The notes beneath the pieces were generated by a model. That model was not told the origin of the DNA and did not search any database. It saw only the letters and a list, made by a program, of their open reading frames with translations. Source: Spartobacteria bacterium (GTDB taxonomy: Bacteria > Verrucomicrobiota > Verrucomicrobiia > Chthoniobacterales > UBA10450). Taken from it: a DNA stretch of 64,000 bases. The first letter of the stretch is position 1. Every line of letters begins with the position of its first letter. The stretch is from NCBI GenBank assembly GCA_003167365.1, contig PMTM01000003.1, forward strand, positions 33,097 to 97,096. Reading direction: 5' to 3'. Position numbers and translations under genes: made by a program. Positions 25,885-35,121 of the stretch are shown piece by piece.

Positions 25885-27120
25885 TCAAAAATCAAGCGGC
25901 AACTTGCTCGGATCCTCGATGCATTCCTTCACTTTGATGAGGAATGTGACCGCTTCTTTTCCATCGACCGCGCGATGATCGTAGCTCAGCGCGAGATACA
26001 TCATCGGACGGATGTCGATCTTGCCGCCAACCGCCATTGGCCGGTCCATGATTTTGTGCATGCCGAGAATCCCGCTCTGGGGCGGGTTTAAAATCGGTGT
26101 ACTCAATAGAGACCCGTAAACGCCGCCGTTGGAAATCGTGAACGTGCCGCCCTGCAAATCTTCGATTTTCAATTTGCCTTCGCGTGCTTTCGCCGCGTAA
26201 TCGGCGATGTCGCGCTCGAGCCCGGCGAAACTTTTCTTATCGGCGTCGCGAACAACCGGCACGACCAAACCGCGCTCGGTTCCAACTGCGACACCGATAT
26301 CGTAAAAATGGTTCTCGATGAAATCTTCGTCTTCGATACGGCTGTTGAGCGTGGGCACGGCTCTGAGTCCCTCGATAGCCGCTTTAATAAAGAAGGACAT
26401 GAATCCGAGTTTGAGGCCGTTCTTTTTTGTGAACGCCTCTTGCGACTTGGCGCGCAACTCCTGGACCGCGCGCATATCGCACTCGTTGAACGTGGTGAGA
26501 ATCGCCGCCGTGTGCTGCGCCATGACGAGTTGCGCCGCGATTTTCCGCCGGAGCGGCGACATTCTTTTTCGCGTGAAACGGTCGCCGGCTGATTGCCGAT
26601 CTTTTTGATCCTTGACCGGAGGCGCGCCTGACTCTCCGTCACCGGTTTGCTTTGCGCCGCGATTTTCCGCGGCGGCAAGAACATCTCCTTTGGTCAGGCG
26701 TCCACCTTTTCCCATGCCACCGACACTAGCCGTGTCGATATGTTCCTCGTCGACGATGCGGCGAACCGCCGGCGATAGCGCTTGCGCGCCTGCCGCTCTT
26801 TCCCGCGGAGCCGCGGGCTTTTTTGTTTCATCGGATGCCGATGCTGTTTTCTTTTCGGCGGGCGCGGGCTTCGCTGGTGCAGCTTTTGAATCATCAATCG
26901 TGGCAACGACTTCGCCAATTTTCACTTCCTGCCCTTCGGGAACCAGAGTTTCAAGAACCCCGGCTTTTTCGGCAACGATCTCGGTGGAAACTTTGTCGGT
27001 CTCGAGAGTGAATAATGCGTCGCCGGCATCGACATGATCGCCAGATTTTTTATGCCAGACAGACACAACTCCGCTGGAAATCGATTCGCCGACGGCGGGA
27101 ATTTTCACTTCGATGCTCAT
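25885..27120 (-). CDS. sucB: 2-oxoglutarate dehydrogenase E2, dihydrolipoyl succinyltransferase
   Basis: This 411-residue E2 subunit has a lipoyl domain with the target lysine in [11 protein letters not shown] (about residue 43). An Ala/Pro/Lys-rich linker follows. A peripheral-subunit-binding domain contains [20 protein letters not shown] and [12 protein letters not shown]. The C-terminal catalytic domain ends [20 protein letters not shown], which carries the catalytic His and Asp. The ATG at 27120 ([13 protein letters not shown]) is the right start; the ORF extends 13 codons upstream without family support. The pattern of the catalytic domain ([19 protein letters not shown]) matches the succinyl rather than acetyl form. 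E1 lies upstream beyond an oppositely oriented pilin-like gene, and E3 is downstream. Confidence 0.95.
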   Translation of the reverse strand: MSIEVKIPAVGESISSGVVSVWHKKSGDHVDAGDALFTLETDKVSTEIVAEKAGVLETLVPEGQEVKIGEVVATIDDSKAAPAKPAPAEKKTASASDETKKPAAPRERAAGAQALSPAVRRIVDEEHIDTASVGGMGKGGRLTKGDVLAAAENRGAKQTGDGESGAPPVKDQKDRQSAGDRFTRKRMSPLRRKIAAQLVMAQHTAAILTTFNECDMRAVQELRAKSQEAFTKKNGLKLGFMSFFIKAAIEGLRAVPTLNSRIEDEDFIENHFYDIGVAVGTERGLVVPVVRDADKKSFAGLERDIADYAAKAREGKLKIEDLQGGTFTISNGGVYGSLLSTPILNPPQSGILGMHKIMDRPMAVGGKIDIRPMMYLALSYDHRAVDGKEAVTFLIKVKECIEDPSKLPLDF

Positions 27121-27243
27121 GCCAGCGATATCTAAGCCCAAAAAATGGCGAGCCACCAATGAAAATGCGGAGATTGTCGGCGGAGCAACGGCTCTTGGCT
27201 GGAGATTTGCTAGCTACCTGCCAGCTACAGCAACGAGAAAGCC

Positions 27244-27642
27244 ATGACGCAAAAACGAAGCCACCGCCTGGCCGGGTTTACATTGGTGGAAATCATGATC
27301 GTGACGTCGGTGATCGCGCTACTTGCGGCTATTGCCGTGCCCGGCTTTCTCCGAGCGAGAAAGCGATCTCAGGCAACGCGCGTGCTGGAAGATCTGCGAA
27401 TCATTGATGGTGCGATGTCCCTGTATGCCATTGAAAAGAATAAAGCCTCTGGAGCGACCCTAGTTTTCAGCGATCTGCAACCGTATCTAAAGCGTTCAAC
27501 TCCTCTCTACAACACCGGCAGAGACATTCTCGGACACCGCTATCGCAACTTTATCGTGGATCAATATCCGCAGATGTCCGGCCGGACCGCAACTGCGCTT
27601 TCGGATGTGGCGGACGCGTCATTCTGGTCGCCCTATCAGTGA
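27244..27642 (+). CDS. Prepilin-like protein with type IV N-methylation motif
   Basis: This 132-residue protein begins with a short basic leader and the type IV prepilin motif GFTLVEIMIVTSVIALLAAI, including the glycine cleavage site, Phe+1 and Glu+5. The hydrophobic helix is followed by a globular domain of about 90 residues ending SDVADASFWSPYQ. PilD-type peptidase should process it for a type IV pilus or type II secretion pseudopilus. It lies on the opposite strand between sucA and sucB, splitting what is normally an operon. Its stop is followed directly by an 18-bp AT palindrome and then the sucA stop. No other pilus gene is nearby. Confidence 0.85.
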   Translation: MTQKRSHRLAGFTLVEIMIVTSVIALLAAIAVPGFLRARKRSQATRVLEDLRIIDGAMSLYAIEKNKASGATLVFSDLQPYLKRSTPLYNTGRDILGHRYRNFIVDQYPQMSGRTATALSDVADASFWSPYQ

Positions 27643-27660
27643 CTTATTATATATAATAAG
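27643..27660. other. 18-bp perfect AT-rich palindrome between convergent genes
   Basis: CTTATTATATATAATAAG is identical to its reverse complement. It fills the 24-nt gap between the pilin-like stop and the sucA stop. It could be a protein-binding site or an A/T-type bidirectional terminator. Neither is proven. Confidence 0.6.
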
Positions 27661-27666
27661 AGCACT

Positions 27667-30417
27667 TCAGATTGAAAACGCTTCTGCGACGAGTTGAGCT
27701 TGCTCGCGTTTGTGAATGACGAGCGCACCGACGGCGGGACTGGCGCTCGCGTTACGACCGGCATAGGCGATTTCCCGCTTAAACATCGCGCGCAAGCGCG
27801 GCTCCATGAAAGTCCAAGCGCCCATGTTCTGCGATTCCTCCTGGCACCAAATCAACTTCGCCGATTTCGGAAATGGTTTGAGCATGGCGCGCAGTTTCTT
27901 TTCCGCGAGCGGGTAAAGCTGCTCCACGCGAATGATCGCGGCATTGTCGATCTTTTGCGCGGTACGGTAGTTCAACAAATCGTAATAGACTTTTCCTGAG
28001 CAAAGGATCACACGTTTAACCTTGCTGGCAGCGCCAGCCTTCGGTGATAGGAGAATCTCTTCAAAGCGGCCACTGGTAAAATCTTCCTGGCGCGAAGCAG
28101 CAAAGTCCGCGCGGAGCAGGCTTTTGGGAGTCATTAGTATGAGCGGCTTGATGAAATTGCGTTTCATCTGCCGCCGCAGAACGTGAAAATATTGTGCGGC
28201 CGTGGTGACATTGCAGACCTGGATATTATCTTCGGCGCACGCTTGCAGGAAACGCTCGAGCCGCGCGCTGGAATGTTCCGGCCCCTGCCCTTCGTAGCCG
28301 TGCGGCAGAAGCAGCACGATCCCGCTCGGGCGTTGCCATTTCGATTCCGCGGGAACGATGAATTGGTCGATGATCGTCTGCGCGCCGTTCGCGAAATCGC
28401 CAAACTGCGCTTCCCAAAGACAAAGCATGTTTGGGTAATCGAGTGAGTAGCCATAGTCAAAACCGAGGACGGCCGCTTCGGAGAGCAAACTATTATAAAC
28501 GCAAATGCGCTCCTGTTTTTCCGACAAGTGCAACAGCGGGACGTAGGGCTCGCCCGTTTTCTCATCGTAAAGAACGGAGTGCCGTGTGCTGAAAGTTCCG
28601 CGCGAGCTGTCCTGGCCGGACAATCGAACAGGAATTCCCTCCAGGAGCAGCGATCCGAAAGCGAGCGTTTCGGCATAATGCCATTCGTACGGTCCACCGT
28701 TTTCGAAAACCTTGCGCCGATGATCGAGCACGATCCTTTTAATTTTCGGCTGGAGATTGAAACCCTCCGGTACGCGCGTCAGACCATCAACAATCGTCTT
28801 GAGCGTCTTCTCGCTAATCGCGGTGGAGGGCGACGAACTCGTGTACTCGGGCTGAAAGATGGCGGATGATTCTTTGAATTTGGCTTGCTTGCTCGCTTTC
28901 TTTTTCTCGATTGACTTTACTTCTTCCAGCGTCATTTCGAGCCGCAGCTCGAATTCGGTTTCGAGCGAAGCGGCATCGTCATCGCTTAAGACGCCGGACT
29001 CGAGCAGCTCGCGCTTGTAGAGCTGCGTTACGGAAGGTCGCTTGTCGATCTTGGCGTAAAGATCGGGCTGCGTGAACGCCGGCTCGTCGCCTTCGTTGTG
29101 GCCGTAACGGCGGTAACAGTACATGTCGATCACCACGTCGCGTCTAAATTCCTGACGAAAATCGAGCGCCATATCCGTGACCAATTTCACCGCCAGCGGA
29201 TCGTCGCCGTTCACGTGGAAAATCGGCGCCTCGATCATCTTGGCAACGTCGGTGGCATACATCGAGGAACGCGCGTCTTCGGGAACGGTGGTGAAACCGA
29301 TCTGATTGTTCACCACCGCGTGAACGGTGCCGCCCGTCCCATAACCACGCAACTGCGACATATTCAGCGTTTCCGCCACCATTCCCTGCCCCGCGAACGC
29401 CGCATCACCGTGAATCAGCAGCGGCAAGACTTTGCGCCGATGTTCCGTGTCCCCGCGAATGCGTTGCCGCGCCCGGGCCTTTCCTTCGACGACCGGATCC
29501 ACCGCTTCGAGGTGGCTTGGATTGGCCGCGAGCCGAATCTCCACTTCCGCGCCCGAACCAAGTTTCCTCACCGTGCGGTAGCCGAGGTGGTACTTTACGT
29601 CACCATCACCACCGACCAGTTCGGGAATGTAATTTTCCGTGAACTCGGTGAAGATCACCTTGAGCGATTTGCGCAGGAAGTTCGCCAGCACATTGAGCCG
29701 GCCGCGATGCGCCATGCCCATGCAAATCTCTTCGATCCCGCTACCCGGACATTTGTGCAGGATCGTGTCCAGGATTACCATGAGCGACTCCGCGCCCTGG
29801 AGCGAAAAGCGTTTTTGCCCGACGTAACGCGAGTGCAAGAAAATCTCGAACGACTCGGCTTCCAGCAACGCGCGCAGCAAAGCGATCTGCACCGGTCGCG
29901 GCGTCGCGCGTTTATCCGGCCGCGATTCCAGCCGATGCAGTACCCAATTGCGAATGCGCGTGTTCTGGATGTGCATGAACTCGGCGCCGATCGCGTCCGC
30001 GTAAATTTTCTCCAGTTCCGCCATCATCTCGCGCAGCGTCATCCGCCGGTTATCCATGAAAAACTTGGAGGAGACCGCAAGATCGAGATCCTTCTCGCTG
30101 AAGCCGAGCTCGCGCAAAGTCAGCAACGGATTTTGCGGCCGCTTGTCCGCCAGCGGATTCACCCGCGCGACTGTGTGACCCAAAGTGCGATACGCGTAAA
30201 CCAGACCGTCGATCCGCGTTTGCAGCGGACTCTCGCGCACGTCCGCGCTCGGCGCGGCAGCCACTGTGGCGCCATTATTTTGCGGCAGATTCCCCAGCTC
30301 AAAGCCTTCGAAAAACGCGGCCCAACCCGAATCGACCGCGTGCGGATCTTGCAGCCAGCGCCGGTAATTCTCCTCGATCAAATCGAGATTTGCCCGAGCG
30401 GCGATCGAGGTTCGCAT
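27667..30417 (-). CDS. sucA: 2-oxoglutarate dehydrogenase E1
   Basis: This 916-residue thiamine-diphosphate enzyme decarboxylates 2-oxoglutarate in the TCA cycle and hands the succinyl group to E2. The N-terminal segment MRTSIAARANLDLIEENYRR and WAAFFEGFELG match the E1o tail that binds E2. The core shows EICMGMAHRGRLNVLANFLR, HLEAVDPVVEGKARARQR, HGDAAFAGQGMVAETLNMSQ, and the ThDP-region INVHVNGDDPLAV-like block FHVNGDDPLAVKL. A C-terminal domain holds HGYEGQGPEHSSARLERFLQ. I chose the ATG at 30417 because the longer ORF starts with TTG. Length is normal for the family. It is the upstream gene of the E1-E2-E3 set. Confidence 0.97.
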   Translation of the reverse strand: MRTSIAARANLDLIEENYRRWLQDPHAVDSGWAAFFEGFELGNLPQNNGATVAAAPSADVRESPLQTRIDGLVYAYRTLGHTVARVNPLADKRPQNPLLTLRELGFSEKDLDLAVSSKFFMDNRRMTLREMMAELEKIYADAIGAEFMHIQNTRIRNWVLHRLESRPDKRATPRPVQIALLRALLEAESFEIFLHSRYVGQKRFSLQGAESLMVILDTILHKCPGSGIEEICMGMAHRGRLNVLANFLRKSLKVIFTEFTENYIPELVGGDGDVKYHLGYRTVRKLGSGAEVEIRLAANPSHLEAVDPVVEGKARARQRIRGDTEHRRKVLPLLIHGDAAFAGQGMVAETLNMSQLRGYGTGGTVHAVVNNQIGFTTVPEDARSSMYATDVAKMIEAPIFHVNGDDPLAVKLVTDMALDFRQEFRRDVVIDMYCYRRYGHNEGDEPAFTQPDLYAKIDKRPSVTQLYKRELLESGVLSDDDAASLETEFELRLEMTLEEVKSIEKKKASKQAKFKESSAIFQPEYTSSSPSTAISEKTLKTIVDGLTRVPEGFNLQPKIKRIVLDHRRKVFENGGPYEWHYAETLAFGSLLLEGIPVRLSGQDSSRGTFSTRHSVLYDEKTGEPYVPLLHLSEKQERICVYNSLLSEAAVLGFDYGYSLDYPNMLCLWEAQFGDFANGAQTIIDQFIVPAESKWQRPSGIVLLLPHGYEGQGPEHSSARLERFLQACAEDNIQVCNVTTAAQYFHVLRRQMKRNFIKPLILMTPKSLLRADFAASRQEDFTSGRFEEILLSPKAGAASKVKRVILCSGKVYYDLLNYRTAQKIDNAAIIRVEQLYPLAEKKLRAMLKPFPKSAKLIWCQEESQNMGAWTFMEPRLRAMFKREIAYAGRNASASPAVGALVIHKREQAQLVAEAFSI

Positions 30418-30494
30418 TCCAAGTTTAATCTGCAACCATTACGTCCGGCGGCAAGTTGACAGTGCGGACGGTGCCTCGTTACTTGCTCGGCGCA

Positions 30495-31649
30495 ATGGGA
30501 AGATATCGAACACTGGCTCTCGGTCTCATCGGGATTTGCGGAACTCTCCTGGCAAAACCCACGTCTTCATTTGCGCAAGTCGATCCCGCATCCGAGCCAT
30601 CAGTGCTCGCGGTCGCGAAAGCTTTGCCCGCGGTCGTAAACATCAACGCCGAGCGAATCGTCCGCCGAACTGTGCGCGATCCGATTGACGATTTTTACGC
30701 ACAATTCTTCGGCAATTATCGGAGCCGTCCCCGAGAAATCCGGCAGAAGCAGCAGAGCCTAGGCTCGGGATTCATCGTCGATCCTGCGGGCTACATCGTG
30801 ACCAACCAGCACGTGGTTGAGCGCGCGGCCGATCTGAAAATTCAAGTGACCACAAACGACGACAAGACTTACAACGCGCACTACATCACCGGAGACGAGA
30901 AGAAGGATCTCGCTTTCATTAAGATCGATGCGAAGACCGATTTTCCATTCATCAGCCTGGAAAACATTTCGCCGAACTTGCTTGGCCAAACCGTGATCGT
31001 GGTGGGCAACGCGGTCGGATACGGCAGCTCGATTAGCCGGGGCGTGCTCAGTGGAACCAAGCGTGAGATCACTATCGACAACGTTGAATACAAGGACTTG
31101 CTTCAAACCGATGCGGCCATTAATCCGGGCAACAGCGGCGGCCCGGTCATCGATCTCTCCGGGCGGCTCGTCGGCATCAGCTCCGCCAAAATGGCATTCA
31201 CGCCGCAAGGCATTCCGACGCAAGGCCTCGGGTTTGCCATTTCCGCCGAAGTTGTTCGCAATAGCGTCGCGCAATTCAAAAAAATCGCGCAGAAACAACC
31301 CGCCGGAACCCAAGCCCCCGCTCCATCGCCATCGACATCAAACGCGGAACGTCTCTTCGGCATGCAATTGCAAGATTTAACCGAAGAACTTACTGACGCG
31401 CTCGGCTATGCTTCCGGCAGCGGCGTGCTGATTAGCGCGGTCGAACCGGACAGCCCGGCCGATCAAGCCGGAATCGAACGCGGGCTGGTTATTTATCGCA
31501 TCGGCAAGTATCAGGTGAATTCGGTAAAACAAGTCGAGGGATTACTCGGTCGCGCCAATACCGGGACGAGCGTAGACTTCGCCATCGGCATCATGCGGAC
31601 CGGCGGAGCGGGACAACGGATTGAAACCGTAAACTTGACTGCGCGCTGA
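30495..31649 (+). CDS. Periplasmic HtrA/DegP-like serine protease with one PDZ domain
   Basis: This 384-residue protease has a signal peptide (about MGRYRTLALGLIGICGTLLA). The trypsin-like domain has the catalytic His in GYIVTNQHVVERA, Asp in DEKKDLAFIKID, and Ser in NPGNSGGPVIDLSG. A single C-terminal PDZ domain (SAVEPDSPADQAGIERGLVI) follows. It should cut or chaperone misfolded periplasmic proteins, a DegS- or DegQ-like job. I chose the ATG at 30495; a longer frame with TTG/GTG starts is open to 30456. Between the domains is a Pro/Ser-rich linker. It is divergent from sucA, with 77 nt between starts. Confidence 0.92.
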   Translation: MGRYRTLALGLIGICGTLLAKPTSSFAQVDPASEPSVLAVAKALPAVVNINAERIVRRTVRDPIDDFYAQFFGNYRSRPREIRQKQQSLGSGFIVDPAGYIVTNQHVVERAADLKIQVTTNDDKTYNAHYITGDEKKDLAFIKIDAKTDFPFISLENISPNLLGQTVIVVGNAVGYGSSISRGVLSGTKREITIDNVEYKDLLQTDAAINPGNSGGPVIDLSGRLVGISSAKMAFTPQGIPTQGLGFAISAEVVRNSVAQFKKIAQKQPAGTQAPAPSPSTSNAERLFGMQLQDLTEELTDALGYASGSGVLISAVEPDSPADQAGIERGLVIYRIGKYQVNSVKQVEGLLGRANTGTSVDFAIGIMRTGGAGQRIETVNLTAR

Positions 31650-31709
31650 ATCGGGGAAAAAAAATTCAAACGCGATGATGGTTAGATTGTCTCATGGGAT
31701 GTTCGCAAA

Positions 31710-32645
31710 ATGATCAAGGTTGAAAATCTTACCAAGCGTTACGCCGGTCATACCGCGATCAAGGATCTGAGCTTCGAGGTCGGGAAAGGTGAGATCATGG
31801 GATTTCTCGGTCCCAACGGGGCCGGAAAGACGACAACCATGCGAATCCTGGCGAGCTTTATGCCGCCGACGTCGGGACGCGCCAGCATCGCCGGATTCGA
31901 CGTTTTCGAGCAATCGCTCCAGGCGCGGGCGCATCTCGGTTACATGGCGGAAAATGTTCCCCTCTATAATGATATGCGCGTAACCGAATATCTCGATTAC
32001 CGCGCGGCCTTGAAAGGCGTGGCGCATCGTCGCGTGGCCGAACGCGTGGGCGACGTGAAAGAACTCTGCGGCCTGAAAGAGGTCGAGAAAAAATTGATCG
32101 CGACGCTGTCGAAAGGTTATCGCCAGCGTGTCGGCCTGGCCGATGCGCTCCTGCACGAGCCTGATCTTCTTATTCTCGATGAGCCGACGATCGGCCTGGA
32201 TCCGAATCAAATCCGGCAAGTGCGCGAGTTGATCAAGAACCTTGGCAAGCAACACACGATCCTGCTCTCGACCCACATTCTGCCCGAAGTGGAGATGACC
32301 TGCAGCCGCGTGACCATCCTTCACAAGGGACGAATCGAAGCGTGCGATACGCCGGAAAATTTGCTTGGCCAAATTCGGCGGGCCGGCGGCATGGTCCTCG
32401 AAGCGAAAACAGGAAAAGACAATGGCCCGGAAGAGCTTAAAAAAATTTCCGGCGTGCGCGATGTGACCGCCGAAGCGAATGGTGAATGGGAAATATTTTC
32501 ACTGCGCGTCGAATCGGGCATTGATGTGCGCGAAGAAGTTTTTCAACTCGCAACGGCGCGGCGCTGGAGCGTGCGCGAACTCAGTCAACGTCGGGCGACG
32601 CTTGAAGATGTGTTCGTGGAGATTACGCACTCGGACGAAGCGTGA
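31710..32645 (+). CDS. ABC transporter ATP-binding protein, GldA-like
   Basis: This 311-residue ATPase has Walker A GPNGAGKTTTMRIL, Q-loop-type region GYMAENVPLYNDMR, signature LSKGYRQRVGLADALLHEPD, Walker B LLILDEPTIGLDPNQ, and the switch histidine in LLSTHILPEVEMTC. The C-terminal 80 residues are an accessory domain typical of ABC-2 exporters. Four genes in a row (ATPase, permease, GldG-like, DUF4340) match the GldA-GldF-GldG gliding group, which also occurs in non-gliding bacteria. The real substrate is unknown. A hairpin-forming repeat separates it from the permease. Confidence 0.93.
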   Translation: MIKVENLTKRYAGHTAIKDLSFEVGKGEIMGFLGPNGAGKTTTMRILASFMPPTSGRASIAGFDVFEQSLQARAHLGYMAENVPLYNDMRVTEYLDYRAALKGVAHRRVAERVGDVKELCGLKEVEKKLIATLSKGYRQRVGLADALLHEPDLLILDEPTIGLDPNQIRQVRELIKNLGKQHTILLSTHILPEVEMTCSRVTILHKGRIEACDTPENLLGQIRRAGGMVLEAKTGKDNGPEELKKISGVRDVTAEANGEWEIFSLRVESGIDVREEVFQLATARRWSVRELSQRRATLEDVFVEITHSDEA

Positions 32646-32682
32646 AACTGATGAATGTCGGAATGATCATTCCACGCAATTA

Positions 32683-32807
32683 CGCGTGTCATCCTGAGCG
32701 GAGCGAAGGACCTCCCATATACTGCGTCGATCCTGCCGTGATCTTTTGCGTAACTAAGCACCCATTGCGAGGTCCCTCGCCGTCTGCGCGGCACGGGATG
32801 ACGCGCA
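32683..32807. repeat. Palindromic intergenic repeat of the GTCATCCTGAGCGGAGCGAAGG type
   Basis: The left arm GTGTCATCCTGAGCGGAGCG continues into AAGGACCTC. The right arm opens GAGGTCCCTCGCC and ends GGGATGACGCGC. The arms are imperfect complements about 30-38 nt long around a 55-nt centre. It fills the gap between the ATPase and permease genes. This is a recognised style of intergenic palindrome in several phyla. Confidence 0.65.
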
Positions 32808-32817
32808 TGTCTTGCGT

Positions 32818-33573
32818 ATGAAAAAATTGGGGGTTCTACTCGCACGCGAATTGCGCAGTTACTTCTACTCGCCGATCGCCTACATCGTTCTCGTCTTTTT
32901 TCTGCTCGTGAGCGGCGTCGATTTCTACTTCCAAATCGGCTACATGAACCAGCGCCCCGTGCAGTATTCGGTGCAGGAAGCGTTCTTCAATTCGATCTTT
33001 TTCTGGTTCGCGTTCATTCTGATTTTTCCGCTGATTACCATGCGGCTTTTCTCGGAAGAATTTAAACTCGGCACAATTGAGCCGCTCATGACGGCGCCGG
33101 TACGCGATTGGCAGGTGGTGCTTTCCAAATTTTTTGGCGCGCTCATTTTCTACGTCATCCTCTGGCTGCCGACGCTGTTTTACTTCGCCATCTTTGAGAA
33201 GATCACGCATCAACCGGCCGGAAACTCAGTCGGAGCGTATTGGGGCTCGTATTTAATGCTGTTGTTGCTCGGGATGTTTTATCTCTCCGTTGGTTGTCTC
33301 GCGTCGGTGCTAACGAAGAACCAAATCATTGCCGCGATTATTTCTTTCTGCGCAATCACTCTGCTATTTTTCCTCGGTCTTGTTCAATTCATCCTGACCG
33401 AGGTCAGCGCCGAGATGCGGCAATCGCTCGGCTATTTTTCTTCGATCGAACACATGGGAACGTTCTCGCGCGGCGTAATCGATACCCGCCCGATCGTTCT
33501 TTACGTGAGCATGACGATCGTGATGCTGAGCTTGACGTATCAGGCGTTCCAATCGCGCAAGTGGAGGCTGTAA
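32818..33573 (+). CDS. ABC-2 permease, GldF-like
   Basis: This 251-residue permease has six membrane segments and belongs to the ABC-2 group (PF12679-like). It starts MKKLGVLLARELRSYFYSPIAY with the amphipathic arginine-rich entry typical of GldF. A conserved cytoplasmic stretch reads RLFSEEFKLGTIEPLMTAPV, characteristic of this family. I chose the ATG at 32818 over a TTG two codons upstream. It is separated from the ATPase by a palindromic repeat and from the next gene by only 2 nt. It forms the membrane channel with the GldG-like protein. Confidence 0.9.
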   Translation: MKKLGVLLARELRSYFYSPIAYIVLVFFLLVSGVDFYFQIGYMNQRPVQYSVQEAFFNSIFFWFAFILIFPLITMRLFSEEFKLGTIEPLMTAPVRDWQVVLSKFFGALIFYVILWLPTLFYFAIFEKITHQPAGNSVGAYWGSYLMLLLLGMFYLSVGCLASVLTKNQIIAAIISFCAITLLFFLGLVQFILTEVSAEMRQSLGYFSSIEHMGTFSRGVIDTRPIVLYVSMTIVMLSLTYQAFQSRKWRL

Positions 33574-33575
33574 AC

Positions 33576-35105
33576 ATGGCCGACGAAAAGACCTCGCCGC
33601 TTCCGCCGAAAAAGATCCGCCGCGTCCAGATCGGCCTCAACGTCTTGGTGCAGGTAATTCTCGTCCTTTTTCTCGCTGCGATGGTGAATGGCCTCGCTTT
33701 CAAGCATTACAAACGCTGGGATTTTTCGCGCGATCAGAAATACGCGCTCTCGGATAAGACGAAGCGCTTTCTCGACACGATCAAGGGCAAGATGCGCGTC
33801 ACCGTTTTCTTCGCGAACACGCCGATCACCCAGGATGTGCAAAGCTTGCTGACCGAGTATCAGTACGCGGCCAAGGGAAAGATCGACATCGAGAACATCG
33901 ACCCGGAGCGCAACCTTTCGCGCGCAAAGGAAATGTTCGAAAAATACAAAGTGGTCAGCGACGAGAGTCTGCTCGTAATTGATTACCAAGGCCACAACAA
34001 GACAGTGAAGGCCTCGGAGATGGCCGAGATCGATCCCGGCAACCAAATGTTTGGCGAAGGGCCGCGCGTGACGGCGTTCAAAGGCGAGCAGGTAATCACG
34101 AGCGCGATGATGGATCTGGTCGAGGGCAAGAAGAACACTGTCGGTTACGTGCTCGGTCACAAGGAACCGCCACTCGCGGATTCGTCTCCGGTGGCAATGC
34201 CAACGGAAGCCACGACAAGCAGTCCCATCACAACCCTGAAAACGTTTATCGAGAATGAAAATATTAAGTTTCAGGAATTGAACCTTTTCGATGTCGGCGC
34301 CATTCCAGCCGAAATGAAAATGATCATGATCGTCGGACCGCAATACGACTTTTCCGATCGCGAGATGAAATTGCTGCGCGATTTCTGGGAGAAACAAGGG
34401 CGCATCCTGCTGCTAGTCGATCCCGCGGCAAAAACACCGAAGCTGACCGCCTTTCTCAACGATCTCGGCGTGAAAGTGAACGACGACCGCTTAATGGCGA
34501 ATATCAAAACCGGGATCGAGGAAGTCGCGCGCGTGCGCGACGTTGTCGGCCGGTTTCTACCGGAGACGCCGATCACGAAGCATTTGGCCGATGTCCGCGC
34601 GCCTTTTCTCGGCGGGACGTGTTCGCTGACGCTTGAGCCCGATCGCGTGCGCGCTGCGAACATTCAATTGCAACCGCTGGCGCAGGCCGAAAAAGGTTAC
34701 TGGGGCGAAGTCGATTACAACTCCACCGACGAGGCGAAGTTGCAATTCGATCCGTCCCGCGATCACGCCGCGCCGTTGAACATCGCCGTGTCGATCGAAA
34801 AAGGCGGAAGCGCCGACGAACGGGTGCAGATGAATTCCTCGCGCATGGTGGTAGTCAGCAATGCGACTTTCATCCAGGACAACGCGATTACTCAAGAGCA
34901 ACAAGCGCTCGATTTCATCTCCGGCGCCGTGAACTGGCTGCTCAGTCGCGAGCAACTCATCGGCATCGCGCCGAAAGTTCCAAACCCGCTGACATTTAGT
35001 CTCAGCGAAAATGCATTGGGCAACCTGCGCTGGATCATTCTCGTGATGATTCCGCTCATTCCGGCTGTAATCGGCACAGCGGTTTGGTGGCGGCGGCGCG
35101 CTTGA
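33576..35105 (+). CDS. GldG-like ABC auxiliary protein
   Basis: This 509-residue protein has an N-terminal membrane anchor, then a large periplasmic ABC_transp_aux/GldG domain, and a C-terminal membrane helix. Landmarks are WDFSRDQKYALSDKTKRFLD, MRVTVFFANTPITQDVQSLL, GPQYDFSDREMKLLRDFWEK, and the tail WIILVMIPLIPAVIGTAVW followed by basic residues. The ATG at 33576 begins 2 nt after the permease stop. The longer frame upstream lies inside the permease gene and is not coding. Such proteins work with the GldA/GldF transporter. In Flavobacterium the set is needed for gliding, but no gliding adhesin genes are seen here. Confidence 0.9.
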   Translation: MADEKTSPLPPKKIRRVQIGLNVLVQVILVLFLAAMVNGLAFKHYKRWDFSRDQKYALSDKTKRFLDTIKGKMRVTVFFANTPITQDVQSLLTEYQYAAKGKIDIENIDPERNLSRAKEMFEKYKVVSDESLLVIDYQGHNKTVKASEMAEIDPGNQMFGEGPRVTAFKGEQVITSAMMDLVEGKKNTVGYVLGHKEPPLADSSPVAMPTEATTSSPITTLKTFIENENIKFQELNLFDVGAIPAEMKMIMIVGPQYDFSDREMKLLRDFWEKQGRILLLVDPAAKTPKLTAFLNDLGVKVNDDRLMANIKTGIEEVARVRDVVGRFLPETPITKHLADVRAPFLGGTCSLTLEPDRVRAANIQLQPLAQAEKGYWGEVDYNSTDEAKLQFDPSRDHAAPLNIAVSIEKGGSADERVQMNSSRMVVVSNATFIQDNAITQEQQALDFISGAVNWLLSREQLIGIAPKVPNPLTFSLSENALGNLRWIILVMIPLIPAVIGTAVWWRRRA

Positions 35106-35121
35106 TTTTTCAATTCGGTTT

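Noticed and set aside
29098..30459. 453-residue plus-strand ORF antisense to sucA
   Set aside because: His/Arg-rich shadow in GC-rich DNA; the sucA frame carries all the family motifs.
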